Shown in pieces: positions 1-6,199 of a stretch of 8,287 nt of DNA. A model generated the notes under the pieces. The model saw only the letters and a program-made list of their open reading frames with translations, was not told the DNA's origin and made no database searches. This DNA comes from Pseudomonadota bacterium (GTDB lineage Bacteria > Pseudomonadota > Gammaproteobacteria > Steroidobacterales > Steroidobacteraceae). Position 1 is the first letter of the stretch; every line of letters starts with the position of its first letter. The stretch spans positions 1 to 8,287 of the forward strand of contig QGUX01000158.1 of the NCBI GenBank assembly GCA_003242275.1, in the 5' to 3' direction. A program made the position numbers and the translations under genes.

Positions 1-637
1 GCTTCGGACATTTCCATGAAGAATTGTATTTGCTTGAAGCGGGCGTAAAACCGGCCCCGTCGTACCAGCGCGCCCGGATCAGCCGCATGGTGGTACCATC
101 CTTCAGTATCTGGTAGCGGTAGTACTGGCGCTGATCAGCCAGCTCTGTCGCCGTCGGATTCACCTTCTTCGGTACATAGAAGGTCTGGGCACTGGAGCTC
201 AGGTCCTTGCTGCAGGACGTGAGTCGCGAAGTGTCTTCGCATACCTTCGTGTACGTGGCGTCATCCAGCCGCTCGACTTCGGTATTCTTGTCGTTCGCCG
301 TCGCCCAGGGCTTGTAGGTCGTCCTGGGGTTGTAGGCAAGCGGATTCTTCGTATAAGCCGCATTTTCGATGCCCGGACTGGTATTGGACCACACCAGGCC
401 CGTGTCGAGCTCCGTATCCTCCATGGACAGCGAATCGTCCAGGATGAAGATCACGTTCGGCGCCGGCTGCGTCACGCCGGTCTGCAGCGGCACGGACGGG
501 AAGTCGACGGCATAGCAGGCCGCGTGCCACCAGGCGAGCCCGAAGACGAAGGCGCGCGTCAGGCGGCGCTGCCGCCAGTCAGGGCGTCGGGTTTCGGTAG
601 AGGTCTGCATGGAATCACCGCGATTGCTGGGTTTCAT
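1..637 (-). CDS. pilY1: PilY1-type pilus tip adhesin, N-terminal part (runs off the left edge)
   Basis: First 212 codons of a PilY1-family protein, the large secreted adhesin and assembly factor at the tip of type IVa pili. A basic N-terminal region (RRLTRAF) is followed by a short hydrophobic stretch and a likely signal-peptidase site after about residue 43 (ACYA|VDFPS). The mature start leads into PAPNVIFILDDSLSM. DDSLS at residues 67-71 fits the DxSxS metal-ion-dependent adhesion site of von Willebrand A-type domains. The conserved PilY1 stretch NPLAYNPRTTYKPW lies at about residues 98-111, and a TFYVPKK segment follows. It starts 3 nt after the pilX stop. ATG at 637 is chosen; ATG at 610 (10th codon) is an alternative and would shorten only the region before the signal peptide. 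The C-terminal propeller and any frame breaks lie outside the window. Family assignment is firm; adhesive or mechanosensory roles are known from relatives, not shown here. Confidence 0.9.
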   Translation of the reverse strand, partial: MKPSNRGDSMQTSTETRRPDWRQRRLTRAFVFGLAWWHAACYAVDFPSVPLQTGVTQPAPNVIFILDDSLSMEDTELDTGLVWSNTSPGIENAAYTKNPLAYNPRTTYKPWATANDKNTEVERLDDATYTKVCEDTSRLTSCSKDLSSSAQTFYVPKKVNPTATELADQRQYYRYQILKDGTTMRLIRARWYDGAGFTPASSKYNSSWKCPK

Positions 638-640
638 GGA

Positions 641-1225
641 TTACCAACCTGCCGGCTTCGGCACGGCGAACACGGATTGCAGGACGACGACCGCCCGGCC
701 CTCGTCACCGCTGCGGGCCGTGATGCGGTAACGGAGTCCTTTCGGCCCCGAATAGCAGGGCGCGTCCGGATCGATCATCGCAGTCTCGCAAAGCTTCGTT
801 TCGGTCATGTCGTCGGCCAGCAATTCGATCAGGAACTGGGGCGGCACGGCCAGGTCGCCGATCTCGAAGTTGTGCCCATGGCCATCATCGGCGTGATGCG
901 CCTTGGCCCAGTTGTCCTCGTCCAGCCACGCCGCCAGCTTGGTGGGATCGGGCTTGCCGCAGTTGCCCTGGGCGTCGCACGCCCCCGCCGGCGGATTGGG
1001 CGTGTTGACCTCCAGCCACCGTTCGGCCTCGCGAAGCGCGGCCTCCGTGGCCTGGAACGCGAGGCTCCGGTCGTAGAGGTTCGCCGCCATGCGTTCCTGG
1101 ATCACGGTGCCGCGCACGCTGGAGAGGATCAGCACCGTCATCACCAGCAGCAGCACCAGCGCCACGAACAGGATGGCGCCGCGCTGGCTGCGCATGGGCG
1201 CCGGATGTCGCTTCGAGGACTTCAC
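641..1225 (-). CDS. pilX: PilX-type minor pilin
   Basis: Predicted 194-residue type IV prepilin of the PilX family, a minor pilin of the priming/tip complex that works with PilV, PilW, FimU and PilY1 in the inner membrane and at the pilus tip. A basic leader ends in QRG, the prepilin peptidase (PilD) site, followed by a hydrophobic helix (AILFVALVLLLVMTVLIL). Mature position 5 is not Glu, as is usual for PilX/GspK-like pilins. The PilX N-terminal signature is clear: QERMAANLYDRSLAFQATEAALREAE. The C-terminal half has four Cys (GACDAQGNC and LCETAM...PCYSG), which could form disulphides. GTG 1225 is chosen because it overlaps the pilW stop (GTGA) and has GAGGAA upstream at good spacing. ATG 1195 would give a 6-residue leader but lacks a ribosome binding site. 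A short His/Asp-rich run (HHADDGHGH) lies at 872-898. Confidence 0.9.
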   Translation of the reverse strand: MKSSKRHPAPMRSQRGAILFVALVLLLVMTVLILSSVRGTVIQERMAANLYDRSLAFQATEAALREAERWLEVNTPNPPAGACDAQGNCGKPDPTKLAAWLDEDNWAKAHHADDGHGHNFEIGDLAVPPQFLIELLADDMTETKLCETAMIDPDAPCYSGPKGLRYRITARSGDEGRAVVVLQSVFAVPKPAGW

Positions 1226-2190
1226 AGCTTGTTCCTCAATGCAATCACATGCACCAGCCGGCGCTGGATCAGCTCGCCGTCGACGCTGCTGGTGCGCGTG
1301 TCGGCGGCTTCCATCACGAGCGCGACCTCGACGGCCGTCACCTCGGGCCAGCTCGCCGGCACGTCGTCCGGCTCGGCCTCGCCCCGGGTGAAATACCTGA
1401 ATTGCAGGTCGGTGACGTCCGGAATGATCTCTTCGGGTTCGCCCATCGTCGGCCCGAGCCCGGCCGGATAGGTCAGCTGCCGGCGGAACAGCGAGGTCCC
1501 GCCACGGTCGTTCTTGCCCACGTACCATTCCAGCGCGCGCAGCCTGCTGATGATGGTGCCGGCCGGATAGGCCAATGCGGCGCCCGCGTTGTTGAAGTCG
1601 TCCGAGAGGTTCCCGTCGTCGGCTTCGTGCGTGATCGCGCCACCCGCCTTTCCGGCACTGAAGATGGTCAGGGGGAACGGCGTGCCCGGGAAGAACCCGC
1701 AGGCCGCCAGGATCTGGCCGGCCTCGATGGCACCAATGTTGTTGACCGCGAGTACGCCGGAAGAACTGTCCATCGGCGCCGTGGTCACTGCACCCGTGTC
1801 CTCGAAGTACTGCACCCGGATGGCGTCGGTGTCGGGTTCGGAGTCGGCGAAGGCGCCATCATCGAAGCCGGAGATGCCGGTTTCATAGCTCGTCCACCAG
1901 TTGACGTCATCCGACAGCATGTTGGCCACCTCCATGCGGAAGTCGCATGGATTGCCGCCGGCCTCGCGGATGTCGCGCGCCATCAGCTCGAAGGCCGTGC
2001 GCGCATTCTCCTGCAGCCGGCCCAGGCCCTCTGTGGCGCCGTGGACCCGCCGATTGCTGAGCAGGATGCCGAGCGCGGCGGCGCTCAGCACCAGCGAGAT
2101 GAGCAGCGCCACCATCAGCTCGACGAGCGAGAAGCCCGCGATCCGCCGGCGCGGCGAAAGACCCGCATTGGAGCGATGGGCGCGCTTCAC
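1222..2190 (-). CDS. pilW: PilW-type minor pilin
   Basis: Predicted 322-residue type IV prepilin of the PilW family, a minor pilin of the type IVa tip complex. The leader is about 19 residues and basic (SPRRRIAG). Prepilin peptidase would cut at G|FSLVELMVALLIS, leaving Phe1 and Glu5 of the mature pilin. The family stretch ARTAFELMARDIREAGGNPC follows the helix. The large globular part has one further Cys (ILAACGFF) and ends in a strand-rich region (DLQFRYF, VTAVEVALVM) typical of PilW. GTG 2190 overlaps the pilV stop as GTGA and has GGAGA at 2198-2202. The gene ends in a GTGA overlap with pilX, so it is probably translationally coupled on both sides. Function is inferred from family and operon order; the family call is secure. 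Confidence 0.9.
   Translation of the reverse strand: MKRAHRSNAGLSPRRRIAGFSLVELMVALLISLVLSAAALGILLSNRRVHGATEGLGRLQENARTAFELMARDIREAGGNPCDFRMEVANMLSDDVNWWTSYETGISGFDDGAFADSEPDTDAIRVQYFEDTGAVTTAPMDSSSGVLAVNNIGAIEAGQILAACGFFPGTPFPLTIFSAGKAGGAITHEADDGNLSDDFNNAGAALAYPAGTIISRLRALEWYVGKNDRGGTSLFRRQLTYPAGLGPTMGEPEEIIPDVTDLQFRYFTRGEAEPDDVPASWPEVTAVEVALVMEAADTRTSSVDGELIQRRLVHVIALRNKL
1232..1237 (-). promoter_or_regulatory. Ribosome binding site deciding the GTG start of pilX
   Basis: GAGGAA lies six bases before GTG 1225, inside the last codons of pilW. The ATG at 1195 has no comparable purine run, so the GTG start that overlaps the pilW stop is preferred. Confidence 0.6.
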
Positions 2191-2621
2191 AGGATGGTCT
2201 CCGTGATGAGCTGCTGCGCCTCGGAACCACCCTCGGCGCGGGTGTCGTTCCACTGCACGATGATCGTGCACTGGCCGCCACCACGGCAATCGACGAACCC
2301 ACAGGCACCGGGCCCCAGCGTCTCGTGCAGCTGTTCCAGCCAGTTGCGCTGGATGACCTCGGTTTCCGGCCGGTTCAGGGGATCGCAGGTCATCGGCTGG
2401 ATGTCCAGCGTCGAGTTTGTCGCCTCGTCCCGGTTGGCGCGCAGGATCTCCAGATAGGAGTAGGTCTGGATCACCGCCTGGCTGCGCTCCATCGAGGACC
2501 CCGTGTTCCTCAGCGCCAGCGACTGCAGCGCGACGATGCCCAGCACGCCGATGGAAATGATCAGCATGGCGACGAGCACCTCGACCAGGCTGAAGCCCGC
2601 CTCCGCCTTCCGCACACTCAT
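2187..2621 (-). CDS. pilV: PilV-type minor pilin
   Basis: Predicted 144-residue type IV prepilin of the PilV family, a component of the minor pilin tip complex. The leader is nine residues (MSVRKAEAG). The cleavage site is G|FSLVEVLVAMLIISIGVLG, with Phe1 and Glu5. The continuing helix LQSLALRNTGSSMERSQAV and the motif LEILRANRDEA match the PilV pattern of an amphipathic helix leading to R-A-N. The C-terminal half has a Cys cluster (GACGFVDCRGGGQC) directly before the strand TIIVQWND, a layout common in PilV proteins. ATG 2621 overlaps the fimT stop (ATGA). AGGGGA at 2629-2634 gives a good ribosome binding site. The gene ends in a GTGA overlap with pilW. Length and motifs are normal for the family. 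Confidence 0.9.
   Translation of the reverse strand: MSVRKAEAGFSLVEVLVAMLIISIGVLGIVALQSLALRNTGSSMERSQAVIQTYSYLEILRANRDEATNSTLDIQPMTCDPLNRPETEVIQRNWLEQLHETLGPGACGFVDCRGGGQCTIIVQWNDTRAEGGSEAQQLITETIL
2198..2202 (-). promoter_or_regulatory. Ribosome binding site deciding the GTG start of pilW
   Basis: GGAGA sits seven bases before GTG 2190, inside the end of pilV. Together with the GTGA stop-start overlap it supports the GTG start; no nearby ATG is in frame before the prepilin cleavage site. Confidence 0.6.
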
Positions 2622-3136
2622 GGGCAAGTCCCCTCTCCGTCCCCCGCCGGGGTGATCGCGACCCGGCTGCCGGAGGAAATCTCCACCACGCGCCTGTTCT
2701 GCGCCGGCCGCTTCGTTTCCATGCACACGGTGATATCGCCGGCCACCAGCACGCCACCCTCGCGCGCCAGGCCGTCGGCGGCAAAGGTCACCTGCTCCAG
2801 TTCGGTGCTGACCTCGACCGGGCTCCTCACGGAAAAGCGCCGAAGCTGCCCATCGGGGCCGATGACCACCCAGTGGGGCTGGTTGCCGGCATCACAATCG
2901 TCCTCGGTGCTGGCGTTCTCCTTGGCCGTGCCGCAGAAGGTCACCCGGCTGTTGGATCGGATGGCTTCCGATCGCGCGAACTGGATGAGGGCCAGCAGCT
3001 CGTTCGACTGTGACGCCAGGCGGCTCGTATTGATGGTGCTCACGAACGAGGGCCCGGCCACGGCGGCCAGGATCCCGATGATGGTCAGGGTGACCATCAG
3101 CTCCACCATGGTGAAACCGGTCTGGGGCGTCTTCAT
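2618..3136 (-). CDS. FimT/FimU-type GspH-domain minor pilin
   Basis: Predicted 172-residue prepilin of the FimT/FimU/GspH group, first gene of the leftward minor-pilin operon. The leader is MKTPQTG, cut at G|FTMVELMVTLTIIGILAAVA (Phe1, Glu5). The N-terminal helix continues as LLALIQFARSEAIRSNSRVTFC, the classic FimT/GspH stretch. A beta-rich GspH-like domain follows, with Cys at about residues 68 and 81, a further Cys in ITVCMETK and one at the extreme C-terminus. In the type IVa tip complex FimU is thought to connect PilVWX-PilY1 to the major pilin. FimT proteins instead have been linked to DNA binding during natural transformation. The sequence alone does not separate the two, so no symbol is given. 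Start is ATG 3136; in-frame ATG 3148 (adding MIRP) is possible. It overlaps pilV by ATGA. Confidence 0.88.
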   Translation of the reverse strand: MKTPQTGFTMVELMVTLTIIGILAAVAGPSFVSTINTSRLASQSNELLALIQFARSEAIRSNSRVTFCGTAKENASTEDDCDAGNQPHWVVIGPDGQLRRFSVRSPVEVSTELEQVTFAADGLAREGGVLVAGDITVCMETKRPAQNRRVVEISSGSRVAITPAGDGEGTCP

Positions 3137-3148
3137 GGGCCGTATCAT

Positions 3149-3282
3149 CCCCACATCCACCGCCCGCACCAGTGCAGGCCGACGATCGGCGCATTTCGGC
3201 CGACAAGCGGCACAAAGTGAGACACGCGTCACACGGCGTCTGGACATATGCTGGCGGCGTTGACTTCTTCCGAGGCCGTGCC
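3149..3282. promoter_or_regulatory. Divergent intergenic control region between the two minor-pilin operons
   Basis: About 134 bp separate the leftward FimT/FimU-like gene from the rightward pilV-like gene, so promoters for both operons should lie here or within gene starts. I see no convincing sigma-70 pair and no sigma-54 GG-N10-GC element in either direction. TATGCT at 3247-3252 (plus) is a possible -10 without a good -35. TTGACT at 3260-3265 is too close to the start codon to serve the plus gene. The notable content is the tandem repeat at 3177-3211, annotated separately. Confidence 0.5.
3177..3211. repeat. Imperfect 14-bp direct repeat with 21-bp period, possible LytTR/AlgR-type operator
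   Basis: GGCCGACGATCGGC (3177-3190) and GGCCGACAAGCGGC (3198-3211) match at 12 of 14 bases. Read on the minus strand, the 9-bp cores are CCGCTTGTC (3210-3202) and CCGATCGTC (3189-3181), separated by exactly 12 bp. Each differs by one base from an AlgR-like core (CCGTTTGTC or CCGTTCGTC). Two 9-bp direct repeats 12 bp apart is the arrangement known for LytTR-family regulators. AlgR, which has a LytTR domain, is known to control the fimU-pilVWXY1Y2E operon in Pseudomonas aeruginosa. That this region binds such a regulator is inference. The pair lies about 45-75 bp upstream of the fimT start and 72-106 bp upstream of the rightward start. Confidence 0.4.
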
Positions 3283-3729
3283 ATGTCGCCGCGCCGTCCA
3301 TGCGGATTCGCCCTGATCGACGCACTGGTCGCACTGCTGCTGCTGGCAGTGACGCTGGCCGGCGCCTGCACGACGCTGATCCACACCATGCGCGCCACGC
3401 ACGAGGCGTTGCTGGTCACCCGCGCCGTCGACCTTGCCGCCGACCTGGCGGAGGAACTGCAGGACGCGACCTCGGCGACACAGGTGGGTGAAGCGCTGGA
3501 GTCATGGCGCTCGCGCATTCCCACCGTCCTGCCGACGACGGGCATGGCACCCGGAGAGATCGCGTCCCTCACACGCCCGCAGCCACCGGAAGGTAGCGGG
3601 GCGAGGGCGGGTGTCCTCGAGCTGACACTGAGGTGGCACGGCCCGCCGGGACGCGAGGCCGGGGAATTGCGTCTGCCGCTGCTGCTGGATGAGGCATTGT
3701 TCGCGGCAATTCAGCCAACACCGCCATAA
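3283..3729 (+). CDS. Second PilV-like minor pilin (Asp at mature position 5)
   Basis: Predicted 148-residue prepilin, first gene of the rightward cluster. The leader MSPRRPCG is followed by the cleavage site G|FALIDALVALLLLAVTLAG. Mature residue 5 is Asp rather than the usual Glu. The helix runs into TTLIHTMRATHEALLVTRAVDLAADLAEEL, in the position where PilV has its long amphipathic helix. A strand LELTLRWHG sits where the other PilV has TIIVQWND, but the Cys cluster of that protein is missing. Size, position ahead of a pilW-like gene and layout make it PilV-like; identity to the leftward pilV looks low beyond the N-terminus. GAGG at 3272-3275, seven bases before ATG 3283, supports the start. 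The gene ends in TAA, with a gap of about 60 bases before the next gene. Confidence 0.78.
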   Translation: MSPRRPCGFALIDALVALLLLAVTLAGACTTLIHTMRATHEALLVTRAVDLAADLAEELQDATSATQVGEALESWRSRIPTVLPTTGMAPGEIASLTRPQPPEGSGARAGVLELTLRWHGPPGREAGELRLPLLLDEALFAAIQPTPP

Positions 3730-3733
3730 ATCC

Positions 3734-3750
3734 GGCGCCGCCGCTGGCGC
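3734..3750 (+). other. Small GC hairpin between pilV-like and pilW-like genes
   Basis: GCGCC (3735-3739) and GGCGC (3746-3750) can pair around a 6-base loop just after the pilV-like stop codon. There is no following T-run, so it is not a standard terminator. It may simply affect mRNA stability or be chance in GC-rich sequence. Confidence 0.25.
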
Positions 3751-3780
3751 GCATTCCATATCGTCGCTGTCAGCTCTGGT

Positions 3781-3785
3781 GGAGG
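3781..3785 (+). promoter_or_regulatory. Ribosome binding site favouring GTG 3791 for the pilW-like gene
   Basis: GGAGG lies five bases before the in-frame GTG at 3791. Two ATG codons at 3786 and 3789 are out of frame with the pilin. The other in-frame candidate, ATG 3830, has only a weaker CAGG upstream. Confidence 0.5.
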
Positions 3786-3790
3786 ATGAT

Positions 3791-4645
3791 GTGGCGTCGC
3801 GCAGCAGACATTTCCCGGCAGGTCCGCGAATGCCCGCAGGCGGCCTCTCGCTCACGGAGCTGCTGGTCGCCGTTGCCCTGCTCTCCACCGCCACGGCGGG
3901 AGGCCTGGCCGCGTACACGCGGGCCGGCAGCTCGCGGCGTGAAGCGGCCATCACGCAGGAACTGCACGAGCGGGCGCAGTATGTGTTCGCGACACTGGAG
4001 CCGGAGCTCCAGATGGCGGGCTATTTCGGGGGCAGCCGCCGCCCCGCGCCCCTCGCTCCGGGGGACCTTCCTGCGTCCGCGACAGGGTGCGGCGAGCAGC
4101 TGGTGCGACGGCTCGACCTGCCCCTGCAGGCGTTTCGCGCCTGGCCGCTGTCCTGCGAGCCGCGAGGGGGCGGCGTCATCGACGGGACGGATGTACTGGC
4201 CATCCGCAGGCTCTCCGCGCGGCTGGCCGCGGCACCGGAACGCGGCCGTGCCCAATGGCTGGGCTCCGCGGCCGGGACCGGAGAGGGCTCACTGCACTGG
4301 TGGGGCGACGCGGACTGGACAGCCGGCGCCGCATCGCGGGGCGCGGAACTGCGCGACCTGATCGTGCGCGCGTACTACGTGGCGCGGGGTTCCGACGGCA
4401 ATGCCGCGGTGCCGGCATTGCGCGTGAAGACCCTGACCAGCATCGCCGGCACGCCGGCATTCATCGACACGGAGGTGATGCAGGGTGTCGAGGACCTGCA
4501 AGTCGAAGTGCTGCCCGATGCGGCCGCGCCGCGGGCGGTGCGCATCCGCCTGCGCGTGCGCGCGGACACGGCCGCCCTGTGGGACGGCGTGCCGCCCACG
4601 CTGGAAGCCACGCGGCAGTTTCACCTGCGCAACGCGGCGGACTGA
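3791..4645 (+). CDS. Second PilW-like minor pilin
   Basis: Predicted 284-residue prepilin of PilW type, second gene of the rightward cluster. The cleavage site is G|LSLTELLVAVALLS, with Leu at +1 in place of Phe and Glu at +5. After the helix, ERAQYVFATLEPELQMAGYFGGS matches the PilW stretch in which a long helix ends in an (M/R)AGYFG motif. TDVLAIRRLS, VRAYYVARG and a terminal strand-rich segment (GVEDLQVEVL, AVRIRLRVRAD) also follow the PilW plan. Two Cys (TGCGEQL, LSCEP) could pair. GTG 3791 with GGAGG gives an 18-residue leader; ATG 3830 would give a 5-residue leader (MPAGG) and 271 residues, and cannot be excluded. The stop is six bases before the pilX-like ATG. Sequence is clearly diverged from the leftward pilW, so a recent duplication is unlikely. 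Confidence 0.82.
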   Translation: MASRSRHFPAGPRMPAGGLSLTELLVAVALLSTATAGGLAAYTRAGSSRREAAITQELHERAQYVFATLEPELQMAGYFGGSRRPAPLAPGDLPASATGCGEQLVRRLDLPLQAFRAWPLSCEPRGGGVIDGTDVLAIRRLSARLAAAPERGRAQWLGSAAGTGEGSLHWWGDADWTAGAASRGAELRDLIVRAYYVARGSDGNAAVPALRVKTLTSIAGTPAFIDTEVMQGVEDLQVEVLPDAAAPRAVRIRLRVRADTAALWDGVPPTLEATRQFHLRNAAD

Positions 4646-4650
4646 CCGTG

Positions 4651-5160
4651 ATGCGGCGGGCTGAATGCGGGACCCGGCCATGGCGGCGGCCGCCGTCTGG
4701 TGCGCGCCCGGGTTGCTCCGGCTTTGCCACCGCCACGGTGCTCGGCATGGTGGCGGTCATCGCCGTCCTCAGCGCGGGCGCATTGCAGGACGCGCTGTTC
4801 GGCGAGCAGCTGGCCGGCAGCCGGATGCTGCACCAGCGGGCCACGGCCCTGGCCGCCATCGGCCTCAGGGACGGCATGGCGCGCATCGGCGCAATGGAGG
4901 AGCCGGTCGCACTGGCCTACGCCCTCACGCCCCTGCCTTCCTCGCCCGAGAGCATCAGCGTGACCGTGCGCCACCTCGATGCGGGCGCCCTGCCGGCGGG
5001 ATTCAGCAGCGACCTCTTCCAGGTGCACCACTTCGAAATCGAAAGCACGGGGCACGTGGCCCGCGGCATCCGCATGACGCAGGTGCAGGGCGTGGTGCGG
5101 GTGATGCGGCGGCCCGTGCCCGCGGAGGAAACCGGCATGGAATCCCCGGAGAACCCATGA
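4651..5160 (+). CDS. Second PilX-like minor pilin
   Basis: Predicted 169-residue prepilin. A long basic leader of about 24 residues, rich in Arg, Pro and Cys, ends at G|FATATVLGMVAVIAVLSAGAL. Position 5 is Thr, not Glu, in keeping with the PilX/GspK-like class. The following GEQLAGSRMLHQRATALAAIGLRDG lines up with the PilX stretch (E-R-M-A-x-N-x-x-D-R-x-x-A-x-x-A-x-E-A-A-L), but the usual A-E is replaced by A-I. The C-terminal half ends with strands FEIESTGHVARG and VQGVVRVMRR, as in PilX proteins. ATG 4651 is taken; GTG 4648 is directly before it and in frame, and the ribosome binding site is weak. The stop overlaps the next start (ATGA). Assignment rests on order and layout more than on strong motif identity. 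Confidence 0.72.
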   Translation: MRRAECGTRPWRRPPSGARPGCSGFATATVLGMVAVIAVLSAGALQDALFGEQLAGSRMLHQRATALAAIGLRDGMARIGAMEEPVALAYALTPLPSSPESISVTVRHLDAGALPAGFSSDLFQVHHFEIESTGHVARGIRMTQVQGVVRVMRRPVPAEETGMESPENP

Positions 5161-6199
5161 GGCCGCGTTTCTGGCCGGGCATCCTTGTCTTGTGCGCCGT
5201 CGCCGCCGCCGCGCCTGCATGGGCGGACGGACCCGGCGGATGCCTGCCGAAGGGGTCGGTACCCCTCGTCGTCAGGATGGGTGATGCCCCTCCCGTCGCG
5301 GCCCTGCTCCAGGCCGGCCTCGAAGTGCCCCTCTCGGTGGTCGAAGCAGGCACCGGCCGGTTGCTCTGGTCCGCCGGGACGGATTCGGTCGTGCAGCGGT
5401 TCGACGGCCTGGACGCGCCGTTCACCGGCAGCCTGGCCGCGATCGACCTGGACGCGGACGGCCTGCACGACCGCATCTACGCGGGCGACATGGCCGCCCG
5501 CCTGTGGCGCTTCGACGTGCAGCATGGCGCGCCTGCCGGCGAGTGGCTCACCGGCGGAGTGTTCGCCGACTTCCGCAACGCGGAGGGACGCGGCTTCATC
5601 GCTCCGCCCGACATCTCCCTGTCCGCCCCGCCGGGCGCCACGGCCTGGCTGAACATCGCCCTCGGCACCGCCGCGCCCGGCAATCCGGCCGCGAACAACC
5701 GCCTCTACGTGCTGCGCGACCACGCGGTGTACGAGGCATGGTCCGCGCGGCAGAACGGGGACTGGCGCCCCGTGCGCGAGAGGGCCTTCAGCCGGTGCCG
5801 CCCACGCTGCAGGACATGGCCAGTGCCACCGCCCTGCCGCCCGACCAGCCCGGATGGTACGTCGCACTCGGCGGCGGACACGTGCTCACGCCCACGCTGA
5901 CGGTGGCGCACCGGCTCGTGCTGGTCATCGCGGAAGCGGTGCCGCAGGACGGCCCGTGCGAGATATTCGCGCGCACCGGCACCCTCGACCTCGCACAGGC
6001 GCGGGTCATCCCCTCCGGAACGGAAGGCCAATGGCTCACCCGGCTGCCTCGCGCCATCGACATCGGCGCGCGCCTTCGCGTCGGTGCCGGACCGGGATCA
6101 CCGGTCGCCCCCTGCACCCTGGGTGGTCAACAGGTGACCGGCTGCGAAGTGGACACCCGCCCGAGGAAGACCTGGTGGCGCAGGACGGACGCGGAGTGA
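5157..6199 (+). pseudogene. Short PilY1-like protein: signal peptide plus C-terminal propeller segment, with one frame break
   Basis: Homologous to the C-terminal part of PilY1, but only about 347 residues long if the frame is restored. It opens with its own signal peptide (MRPRFWPG...AAAAPAWA|DG, cut near residue 23), so it is not a remnant cut from a longer gene at a random point. VVEAGTGRLLWSA (61-73) and the calcium-loop block IDLDADGLHDRIYAGDMAARLWRFDV (96-121, loop Asp97-Asp105) are hallmark PilY1 propeller motifs. IALGTAAPGNPAANNRLYVLRDHAVY follows. No A-domain or DxSxS site exists. The frame is 5157 up to about 5780 (codon 208), then -1 from about 5783 to the TGA at 6197-6199, continuing as GLQPVPPTLQDM and QPGWYVAL. 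One missing base in GAGAGGGCC explains it. Unrepaired, translation would stop at 5900 (247 residues). ATG 5157 overlaps the pilX-like stop and has GGAG at 5148-5151. Real mutation, sequencing error and recoding are all possible. Confidence 0.75.

Noticed and set aside
524..1471. Plus-strand open frame opposite pilX (315 codons)
   Set aside because: Antisense shadow with Arg/His/Gln-rich low-complexity composition; the minus strand carries a clear PilX here.
1249..2457. Long plus-strand open frame opposite pilW and pilV (402 codons)
   Set aside because: High GC leaves few stops opposite real genes; the product is Arg/Gly/Ala-rich, has no recognisable domain, and lies fully antisense to two well-supported prepilin genes.
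3217..3232. GTGA-N8-TCAC inverted repeat in the divergent region as a CRP/Vfr site
   Set aside because: CRP/Vfr sites have six, not eight, bases between these half-sites, and flanking bases do not match; kept only as a weak inverted repeat.
3260..3265. TTGACT as a -35 element for the rightward operon
   Set aside because: A matching -10 would fall at or beyond the start codon of the pilV-like gene, and no TATAAT-like sequence is there.
3172..3282. Upstream extension of the pilV-like frame to GTG 3172
   Set aside because: It would add 37 residues before the prepilin leader and has no ribosome binding site; ATG 3283 with GAGG gives a normal 8-residue leader.
5778..5786. Programmed -1 frameshift site in the mini-PilY1 gene
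   Set aside because: The bases (GAGAGGGCC) do not form an X-XXY-YYZ slippery heptamer, and I see no clear stimulatory structure; an indel or read error is simpler.
4917..5867. Minus-strand open frame opposite the pilX-like and PilY1-like genes (316 codons)
   Set aside because: No motif and shadow composition; the plus strand shows signal peptide and PilY1 propeller motifs across the same bases.
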